Of a stretch of 64,000 nt of DNA, positions 6,645 through 12,466 are shown piece after piece (within the stretch, counting starts at the first letter, position 1; each line of letters begins with the position of its first letter). Made by a program: the position numbers and the translations under genes. The notes beneath the pieces were generated by a model. That model ran no database searches, was not told where the DNA came from, and was given only the letters and a program-made list of their open reading frames with translations. The DNA is from an uncultured Prevotella sp. (GTDB lineage Bacteria > Bacteroidota > Bacteroidia > Bacteroidales > Bacteroidaceae): the NCBI GenBank assembly GCA_900314995.1, contig OMXK01000011.1, forward strand, positions 1 to 64,000, written 5' to 3'.

Positions 6645-6676
6645 CAAAGGTAAGAAGTTTTTCTGATACGGCCAAA
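6645..6676 (-). promoter_or_regulatory. RAYT promoter
   Basis: TTTG (6676 to 6673), 20 nt, TACCTTTG (6652 to 6645), 34 nt before the transposase ATG. Confidence 0.65.
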
Positions 6677-6710
6677 TTTTTTCGCGTTTTTTTTTACTCT
6701 AGGGGCATTC

Positions 6711-6838
6711 ATCTCTGGGGTCAGGCCCCAAAACTAAGTGCTGGGGCCAGGCCCCGAGATGAAATTTTAGTGCTGGGGCCAGGCCCCAATGTTAAGTTTC
6801 CAAAAGATACTTTATTTCGGGGCCTGACCCCAGAGGTG
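6711..6838. repeat. REP cluster 6 (four palindromes), 5' side of transposase
   Basis: Three forward units and one reverse unit with borders ATCTC and GAGGT. It shares with clusters 3 and 4 the spacers AAAACTAAGTGC and AAATTTTAGTGC, and the segment AAAGATACTTTA. With cluster 5 it brackets the transposase and its promoter. Confidence 0.9.
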
Positions 6839-6888
6839 AGTCGAATAGGTCGAAATTAGGGCGGCGTCGAGAAAAAATTCAAAATATA

Positions 6889-6920
6889 TTTGGTTTTTTA
6901 CCCGATTTGTACTAATTTTG
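6889..6920 (+). promoter_or_regulatory. Distal promoter P1 of sugar-kinase operon
   Basis: TTTG at 6889-6892, 20 nt, TAATTTTG at 6913-6920. It is followed by the perfect 14-bp palindrome CGAAAGTACTTTCG (6932-6945). Confidence 0.6.
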
Positions 6921-6972
6921 AGGCGGTACCTCGAAAGTACTTTCGTTCGAAAATAAAAATACACCTCTTTTA

Positions 6973-7004
6973 TTTTGTATTTTCCTCACTTATTCGTACC
7001 TTTG
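6973..7004 (+). promoter_or_regulatory. Proximal promoter P2, nearly leaderless start
   Basis: TTTTG at 6973-6977, 19 nt, TACCTTTG at 6997-7004. The ATG follows at 7010, so the transcript begins at or within a few bases of the start codon. The block TCACTTATTCGTACCTTTGC is also found upstream of the korD gene near 45.4 kb. Confidence 0.65.
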
Positions 7005-7009
7005 CAGAC

Positions 7010-8158
7010 ATGGAAGCATATCAGTATCATATTTTTGCGCCGTATAGGGTGTGTCCCTTGGGGGCGCATGTGGATCATCAGCATGGGCTGGTGACGGGTT
7101 TTGCGATTGATAAAGGGGTGGACTTGTGGTTCTCGCCCTCCACCCAACCAGAGGGGCATGTGCACCTGGAGTCGAAGACCTTCGAGGGCATAGTGGATTT
7201 TGAGATCGATGCGCCTACGCAGGTGAAGGAGGGCCATTGGGGCGACTATGCCCGGGGTGCGAAGTATGCTTTGCGGAAGCGGTTTGAGCTGAAGCGGGGT
7301 ATCACGGGGGTCATCCAGGGCTCGTTGCCGGTGGGTGGCCTGAGTTCGAGTGCTGCCGTGCTGATCGCGTATGTGATGGCGTTTGCGAAGGCGAATGAGA
7401 TCACGCTGCAGCCGTTTGAGGTGGTGAAGATTGCCTCGGAGGCGGAGCGCGAGTATATCGGTCTGAACAATGGTCTGCTGGATCAGGCGTGCATCGCACT
7501 GGGCAGGAAGGACGGGTTGTTGTTCCTGGATTGCGACTCGAACGATTGGCGCATCATCAAGCGGAACCCGGAGATGCCGGCGTTTGAGATCGGTATCTTC
7601 TTCTCCGGTCTTACGCGAAGTCTGGTGAATTCGGACTACAACCTGCGGGTGTTTGAGTGTAAGACGGCAGCTTGGAATATGCTGGCGTATACGGAGCAGC
7701 CGCTGAAGACGTTTGACAAGACGTTTCTGCGGGATATTCCGAAGGCGACTTTCGAGAAGACACGTATCGCGATGCCTGCGAGATTTGCCCGTAGGGCGGA
7801 ACACTTCTATTCGGAGTATCGTCGTGTGCGTCAGGGAGTTACGGCCTGGGAGACGGGTAATCTGAAGCTTTTCGGAAAGCTCTCGTTTGACTCGTGCGAG
7901 AGTTCAATCCACAACTATGAGTGTGGGTCGCCCGAGCTTATCGCCATCTATGAGATCATGCGGTCGTTGCCGGGGGTGTATGGTGGAAGATTCTCGGGCG
8001 CGGGATTCAAAGGAGCCTGCATCGCCTTGGTGGATCCGGCGCATAAAGATGAGATTGAAAAGACGCTTACAGCGCGTTATCTGGAGGAGTTTCCGGAGTA
8101 TGAGAAGACGTTCAAGGTGTTCTGGGTGAAACCAGACGACGGGGCAAGGTTTGTATGA
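7010..8158 (+). CDS. GHMP sugar kinase, galacturonokinase-like
   Basis: A 382-residue GHMP kinase that should phosphorylate the anomeric carbon of a hexose or hexuronate. The N-terminal sugar-binding motif is APYRVCPLGAHVDHQHG, the ATP loop is LPVGGLSSSAA (106-116), and the C-terminal GHMP motif is GVYGGRFSGAGFKGAC. Compared with ordinary galactokinase (which has GEHTDYN), the CPLGAHVDHQ, WGDYARGAKYAL and NYECGSPELI blocks match my memory of plant galacturonokinase. With the uronate-type epimerase and a nucleotidyltransferase just downstream, a salvage path through galacturonate-1-phosphate to a UDP-sugar is plausible. The start is set by the P2 promoter. Confidence 0.8.
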   Translation: MEAYQYHIFAPYRVCPLGAHVDHQHGLVTGFAIDKGVDLWFSPSTQPEGHVHLESKTFEGIVDFEIDAPTQVKEGHWGDYARGAKYALRKRFELKRGITGVIQGSLPVGGLSSSAAVLIAYVMAFAKANEITLQPFEVVKIASEAEREYIGLNNGLLDQACIALGRKDGLLFLDCDSNDWRIIKRNPEMPAFEIGIFFSGLTRSLVNSDYNLRVFECKTAAWNMLAYTEQPLKTFDKTFLRDIPKATFEKTRIAMPARFARRAEHFYSEYRRVRQGVTAWETGNLKLFGKLSFDSCESSIHNYECGSPELIAIYEIMRSLPGVYGGRFSGAGFKGACIALVDPAHKDEIEKTLTARYLEEFPEYEKTFKVFWVKPDDGARFV

Positions 8159-8170
8159 ATATTATAGTAT

Positions 8171-9343
8171 ATGGAAAAGATTGATTTGAATCACAAAAGT
8201 ATCTTGGTAACTGGTGGTGCGGGGTTTATCGGCAGCAATCTGATCAAACGGCTGTTTGCAGATACCGAAGGGACTACCATTATCAATATTGACAACGAGA
8301 ACGACTATTATGACGTCAGGTTGAAGGCGTGGCGCAAGAAAGAGTTGGAGCAGCTGGTGCCTGAGGGCATCACCTATCATTATATTAAGGGCGATATTGC
8401 GGACAAGGCCACTGTCGATGGGATTTTTGAGACGTATAAGCCGCAGATCGTGGTGAATCTGGCTGCACAGGCCGGTGTGAGGTATTCGATTACCAATCCC
8501 GATGCGTATATCCAGTCGAACTTGATCGGTTTCTACAACATCCTCGAGGCCTGCCGCCACTCATCGCTGGGGTCAGGCCCCGAAACTAAGTCGCAAGGGA
8601 CAGGTCCTAGCGAAAACTTAACTTCGGGGCCTGACCCCAGCGATGAAAACTTTAGTTCGGGGCCTGACCCCAGAGGCAAAGTTGTGCATTTGGTGTATGC
8701 GTCGAGCTCGAGCGTGTATGGGGGCAATAAGAAGGTGCCTTTCTCGACGGACGACCGGGTGGATAATCCCGTGAGTCTGTATGCCGCCACGAAGAAATCA
8801 AATGAGCTGATGGCGCACTGCTACTCGAAACTGTATGATATCCCTACGACGGGACTGCGGTTCTTCACGGTGTATGGGCCTGCGGGAAGACCTGACATGG
8901 CGTACTTCGGGTTTACCAACAAACTGCTGAAGGGCGAGACCATCCAGATCTTCAACTATGGTAACTGTCGCAGGGATTTTACGTATGTCGACGATATCGT
9001 GGAGGGTATTGTGCGTGTGATGCAGGGAGCTCCGGAGCGCAAGAAAGGTGAGGATGGACTGCCGGTGCCGCCATACGCCGTCTATAATATCGGTGGCGGT
9101 CAGCCTGAGAATCTGTTGGATTTCGTGCAGATCCTACAGGAAGAGCTGGTTGCAGCCGGGGTCCTGCCCAAGGATTTCGATTTCGAGGCCCATAAGCAGC
9201 TGGTGCCCATGCAGCCCGGAGACGTGCCCACAACCTATGCTGACGCCACTGCCCTGGAGCGTGATTTCGGCTTTACACCGAAGATCACCCTGCGAGAGGG
9301 ATTGAGGGAGTTCGCCCGATGGTACAAACAATTTTATGGTTAA
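8171..9343 (+). CDS. NAD-dependent NDP-sugar epimerase (UDP-glucuronate 4-epimerase-like) with REP insert
   Basis: A 390-residue extended SDR protein. The NAD motif is TGGAGFIGS (14-22), the catalytic Ser/Tyr/Lys are in YASSSSVYGG and SLYAATKKS, and RFFTVYGPAGRPDMA is typical of UDP-glucuronate 4-epimerases and related enzymes. Between EACRHS and VVHLVYASSSS there is an extra Gly-Ser-Pro-rich stretch of about 39 residues (131-169) encoded by REP cluster 7. It is in frame and sits in a surface loop just before the catalytic Ser strand. Close homologues should be about 350 residues. It starts 12 nt after the kinase stop. Activity of the interrupted enzyme is likely but unproven. Confidence 0.88.
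   Translation: MEKIDLNHKSILVTGGAGFIGSNLIKRLFADTEGTTIINIDNENDYYDVRLKAWRKKELEQLVPEGITYHYIKGDIADKATVDGIFETYKPQIVVNLAAQAGVRYSITNPDAYIQSNLIGFYNILEACRHSSLGSGPETKSQGTGPSENLTSGPDPSDENFSSGPDPRGKVVHLVYASSSSVYGGNKKVPFSTDDRVDNPVSLYAATKKSNELMAHCYSKLYDIPTTGLRFFTVYGPAGRPDMAYFGFTNKLLKGETIQIFNYGNCRRDFTYVDDIVEGIVRVMQGAPERKKGEDGLPVPPYAVYNIGGGQPENLLDFVQILQEELVAAGVLPKDFDFEAHKQLVPMQPGDVPTTYADATALERDFGFTPKITLREGLREFARWYKQFYG
8562..8676. repeat. REP cluster 7 inside the epimerase gene (four units)
   Basis: The arms 8562-8584 and 8623-8645 form a perfect 23-bp inverted repeat with a 38-nt spacer holding one decayed unit. A further reverse unit ends at about 8674. All three reading constraints are met: no stop codon in the gene's frame, and total length compatible with the frame. 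The encoded peptide repeats SGPE/SGPDP motifs. Confidence 0.92.
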
Positions 9344-9365
9344 CCCAGCCTAAGGATTTCGACGG

Positions 9366-10157
9366 ATGAAGAATATTGTAATCGCTGCCGGGTACGCTAC
9401 CCGATTAGGGGAACTCACGAAGAATTTCCCCAAACCGTTGTTGAAGATAGGCGAGAATACGATTCTCGGGAGGATGCTTGATGATATCGATATCATCCCT
9501 GATATCGATGAGCATATCATTATTACCAATCATAAGTTCGCCCCGATCTTCGAAAACTGGGCAAAACTTTACTCTGGGGCCTGGCCCCAGAGTAAAAAAA
9601 TCACGATCGTGGATGACGGGACAGAGACGAACGAGACCAGACTGGGGGCTGTTTGCGACCTGCTGTTTGCAATGGAGAAACTGCAGATAGACGATGATAT
9701 GCTGGTGGTGGCTGCGGATAACCTGCTGTTCTTCTCGTTCCAGGAGTTCGTGGACTTTGCGAAGGAGAAACAGACGAGTTGTATCATGTGCCATGAACAG
9801 CCGTCGATCGAGAAACTGCAGCGTACTGGTGTGGTGGAGCTTGATTCCCAAAACAAAGTGCTGGGGATGGAAGAAAAACCTCAGGTGCCGAAGAGCCATT
9901 GGGCTGTGCCTCCGTTCTATATCTATCTGAAGCAAGACCTCGATCTCGTGCGCCATGCCGTAGAGAATGGCTGTGGCAAGGATGCTCCCGGCAATCTGGC
10001 CCACTACATGGTGGAACATACAACGATGCATGCCTGGCCGATGAGTGCCGGACGATTTGACATCGGCAGCCTTGACACTTATTATGAAGCCGTCGAAAAA
10101 TACGGAAACTTAACGCTGGGGCCAGGCCCCGAAGTTAAGTTTCCAAAAGATACTTAA
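9366..10157 (+). CDS. Sugar-phosphate nucleotidyltransferase with REP-derived segments
   Basis: A 263-residue nucleotidyltransferase (GT-A-like fold) that should transfer NMP to a sugar-1-phosphate. The signature AAGYATRLGELTKNFPKPLL is at the N-terminus, followed by MLVVAADNLLF (metal-binding Asp) and GMEEKPQVPKSHW. Residues about 69-76 (SGAWPQSK) come from a single 23-bp REP palindrome inserted in frame. The last 15 or so residues (NLTLGPGPEVKFPKDT) are translated from REP cluster 9, so the native C-terminus has probably been replaced. It follows the epimerase by 22 nt and likely completes a kinase-epimerase-nucleotidyltransferase set. Confidence 0.82.
   Translation: MKNIVIAAGYATRLGELTKNFPKPLLKIGENTILGRMLDDIDIIPDIDEHIIITNHKFAPIFENWAKLYSGAWPQSKKITIVDDGTETNETRLGAVCDLLFAMEKLQIDDDMLVVAADNLLFFSFQEFVDFAKEKQTSCIMCHEQPSIEKLQRTGVVELDSQNKVLGMEEKPQVPKSHWAVPPFYIYLKQDLDLVRHAVENGCGKDAPGNLAHYMVEHTTMHAWPMSAGRFDIGSLDTYYEAVEKYGNLTLGPGPEVKFPKDT
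9571..9593. repeat. Single REP palindrome inside the nucleotidyltransferase gene
   Basis: One unit with full CTCT/AGAG borders forms a perfect 11-bp palindrome around a single T. It is the minimal complete form of the repeat in the window and adds about eight codons in frame without a stop. Confidence 0.9.
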
Positions 10158-10237
10158 CCTCGGGGCCTGACCCCAGCACTAAAATTTGATGTTGGGGCCT
10201 GACCCTAGCACTTAGTTTTGGGGCCTGGCCCCAGAGG
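10103..10237. repeat. REP cluster 9 (four palindromes)
   Basis: One forward unit followed by three reverse units, one with a changed end (GGGGCCTGACCCT). It contains the stop codon of the nucleotidyltransferase (10155-10157) and ends 4 nt before the converging guaA stop at 10242. Confidence 0.9.
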
Positions 10238-10241
10238 AGAG

Positions 10242-11225
10242 TTATTCCCACTCGATGGTGCCGGTGGGTTTCGGAGTGAGATCGTAAAGGACACGATTCA
10301 CGCCGGGAACCTCGGTGATGATGCGCTGGGTGATATGATGCAACAGGGCATAGGGAATCTCCTCGATGGTGGCTGTCATGGCATCACGCGTGTTCACGGC
10401 ACGAATGATGACGGGCCAGTCCCAAGAGCGCTTGTTGTCCTTGACACCGGTTGACTTGTAGTCGGGCACGATGGTGAAATACTGCCAGACCTTGCCCTCG
10501 AGGCCGTTCTTGGCGAATTCCTCGCGCAGAATCGCGTCAGACTCGCGCAGTGCCTCCAGGCGATCACGGGTGATGGCACCTGTGCAACGTACACCCAGAC
10601 CTGGGCCGGGGAACGGCTGGCGGAACACCATGTTATCGGGCAGGCCAAGCTGTTTGCCGACGACACGAACCTCATCCTTAAACAGCAGTTTGATGGGCTC
10701 CACGAGTTCGAACTGCAGATCCTCAGGCAGACCGCCCACGTTGTGATGCGACTTTACAGGACCAGACTCCACGATATCGGGATAGATGGTGCCCTGGGCG
10801 AGGAAACTGATGCCAGAGAGCTTGCGCGCCTCTTCCTCAAACACGCGGATGAACTCTGCACCGATAATCTTGCGCTTCTGTTCGGGATCGGCCACACCTG
10901 CCAGTTTGTCGAGGAACCGGTCGGTGGCATCGACATACACCAGATTGGCGTCGAGTTCGTCGCGGAATACACGAACCACCTGCTCTGGCTCGCCTTTGCG
11001 CAGCAGACCGTGATTCACATGAACAGATACCAGCTGTTTGCCGACAGCCTTGATAAGCAGGGCAGCCACCACGGAAGAGTCGACACCTCCCGAGAGGGCC
11101 AGCAGCACTTTCTTGTCGCCAATCTGAGCACGCAGCTCACTGATCTGTTCGTCGATAAATTTCTGGGCCAGTTCGGGCGTCGTGATGCGCTCCATGTCGG
11201 CCGGACGTACGTTTCCTGTTGTCAT
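10242..11225 (-). CDS. guaA: GMP synthase ATP pyrophosphatase subunit (no amidotransferase domain)
   Basis: A 327-residue protein matching only the C-terminal half of GMP synthase, which adenylates XMP and aminates it to GMP. The PP-loop is LLALSGGVDSS (41-51). SVHVNHGLLRKGE, FLAQGTIYPDIVES, RQPFPGPGLGVR and the C-terminal dimerisation end YDLTPKPTGTIEWE are all present. The usual ~190-residue class I glutamine amidotransferase domain is missing and no GATase gene lies next to it, so the enzyme is either two-subunit (as in archaea) or ammonia-dependent. It follows pseB by 24 nt on the same strand and may be co-transcribed. Confidence 0.92.
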   Translation of the reverse strand: MTTGNVRPADMERITTPELAQKFIDEQISELRAQIGDKKVLLALSGGVDSSVVAALLIKAVGKQLVSVHVNHGLLRKGEPEQVVRVFRDELDANLVYVDATDRFLDKLAGVADPEQKRKIIGAEFIRVFEEEARKLSGISFLAQGTIYPDIVESGPVKSHHNVGGLPEDLQFELVEPIKLLFKDEVRVVGKQLGLPDNMVFRQPFPGPGLGVRCTGAITRDRLEALRESDAILREEFAKNGLEGKVWQYFTIVPDYKSTGVKDNKRSWDWPVIIRAVNTRDAMTATIEEIPYALLHHITQRIITEVPGVNRVLYDLTPKPTGTIEWE

Positions 11226-11249
11226 AAGTTTCTTGTATTTTTGAGTGAT

Positions 11250-12263
11250 TTAGAAGCCTGGGATGAGTTGGCGGAACTTTTCGCGGAGCGTCTCTACGGT
11301 GTCCCACTGCTCGTTGTTGTTTGAAGCATAGTAGAAGCCCTGTTCCACGAATTTCGCGTTGTGGTGCTTGAGATAGTCCTCCGGGGTGCGTCCGTCGAAC
11401 ACGATCGAGGGTAGGATGGCATAGTACTTACCCAGGTCGATGGTGCTCAGCGAGTCGGTGGCCGTAATCATCTCCTCGTGGAGCTTCTCGCCCGGACGGA
11501 TACCCACCTCCACCTGTTTCAGGTCGGGGGCAATGGCAGTCGCCACGTCGGTGATGCGATAAGAGGGAATCTTCGGGATGAAGAGTTCACCACCCAGATG
11601 ATGGCCCAGCGCCCACATGACGAGGTCGACACCCTCCTGGAGCGAGATGTTGAAGCGCGTCATCCGCTTGTCGGTAATGGGGAGCTCCGTCGCACCCTCA
11701 TCGCGCAATTTGATGAAGAACGGGATGACCGAACCGCGGCTGCCCATCACGTTGCCATAGCGTACGACCGAGAATCGCATCTCGCGCGAACCTTTTATAT
11801 TATTGGCTGCGATGAACAGCTTGTCGGAGGTGAGCTTGGTGGCGCCATAGAGGTTGATGGGGGCACAGGCCTTATCGGTCGAGAGTGCCACAATATCCTT
11901 TACACCGCAGGCAATGGCCGCATCGATCACATTCACCGCACCGTTCACATTCGTCTTGATACATTCGCGGGGGTTGTACTCAGCCGTATCCACCTGTTTG
12001 ATAGCAGCAGCGTGGATAATCACATCGACTCCTTCACAGGCCATCTTCAGACGTTCTGCATCGCGCACATCACCGATGAGGAACCGCAGCATGGGGTAAT
12101 CCTTGGCGGGGTAGCGCTGTTTCATGTTATACTGCTTCAGTTCGCCGCGTGAGTAGATCACAATCTTCTTCACACCGGGATAATCGCGCAGGATTGTCTC
12201 AACAAACTTATTACCGAAGGAACCTGTTCCTCCCGTAATCAAAACCGTCTTTCCGTTCAGCAT
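11250..12263 (-). CDS. pseB: UDP-N-acetylglucosamine 4,6-dehydratase (inverting), PseB
   Basis: A 337-residue SDR enzyme that converts UDP-GlcNAc to the 4-keto-6-deoxy-L-AltNAc nucleotide, the first step to pseudaminic acid and related surface sugars. Motifs are ITGGTGSFGNKF (NAD binding), IHAAAIKQVDTAEYNP, ALSTDKACAPINLYGATK (Tyr/Lys catalytic pair) and IRPGEKLHEEMI, all characteristic of PseB/FlaA1 short forms. No pseC-F genes follow, so the rest of the pathway must be elsewhere. It is divergent from the CapD-type gene, another sugar dehydratase, across a shared promoter region. Confidence 0.9.
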   Translation of the reverse strand: MLNGKTVLITGGTGSFGNKFVETILRDYPGVKKIVIYSRGELKQYNMKQRYPAKDYPMLRFLIGDVRDAERLKMACEGVDVIIHAAAIKQVDTAEYNPRECIKTNVNGAVNVIDAAIACGVKDIVALSTDKACAPINLYGATKLTSDKLFIAANNIKGSREMRFSVVRYGNVMGSRGSVIPFFIKLRDEGATELPITDKRMTRFNISLQEGVDLVMWALGHHLGGELFIPKIPSYRITDVATAIAPDLKQVEVGIRPGEKLHEEMITATDSLSTIDLGKYYAILPSIVFDGRTPEDYLKHHNAKFVEQGFYYASNNNEQWDTVETLREKFRQLIPGF

Positions 12264-12291
12264 ATTTATACCTTATTCTATTTTCAAGCCG

Positions 12292-12323
12292 CAAAATTAC
12301 AACAATAATTCGGTATCACCAAA
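12292..12323 (-). promoter_or_regulatory. pseB promoter
   Basis: TTTG (12323 to 12320), 20 nt, TAATTTTG (12299 to 12292) on the minus strand. Confidence 0.6.
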
Positions 12324-12410
12324 TTTTGAAGGAATTAATGCGAAAAAGACGATTCAGGACTAGAAAGGTGAGTGGTTTTTCGCCGAAAAAATGAAATAAA
12401 ATAATGAATA

Positions 12411-12442
12411 TTTGTTTTATTCCAATATTTGTGCTAATTTTG
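12411..12442 (+). promoter_or_regulatory. Promoter of CapD-type gene
   Basis: TTTG 12411-12414, 20 nt, TAATTTTG 12435-12442, 24 nt before the ATG at 12467. Confidence 0.65.
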
Positions 12443-12466
12443 CACCCGAATTGGAGATGATAGTAA

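Larger units (their letters stand above)
6612..7009. other. 398-bp spacer with promoters and REP cluster 6
   Basis: Holds the RAYT promoter, REP cluster 6 (6711-6838) and two tandem promoters for the sugar-kinase operon. The ORF of the kinase extends in frame upstream to 6890, but the promoter boxes inside that extension argue that translation starts at 7010. Confidence 0.55.

Noticed and set aside
2429-10237. Integrated prophage or ICE bounded by the recombinase
   Set aside because: Genes inside are housekeeping or metabolic, no structural, relaxase or conjugation genes, and no att repeats found.
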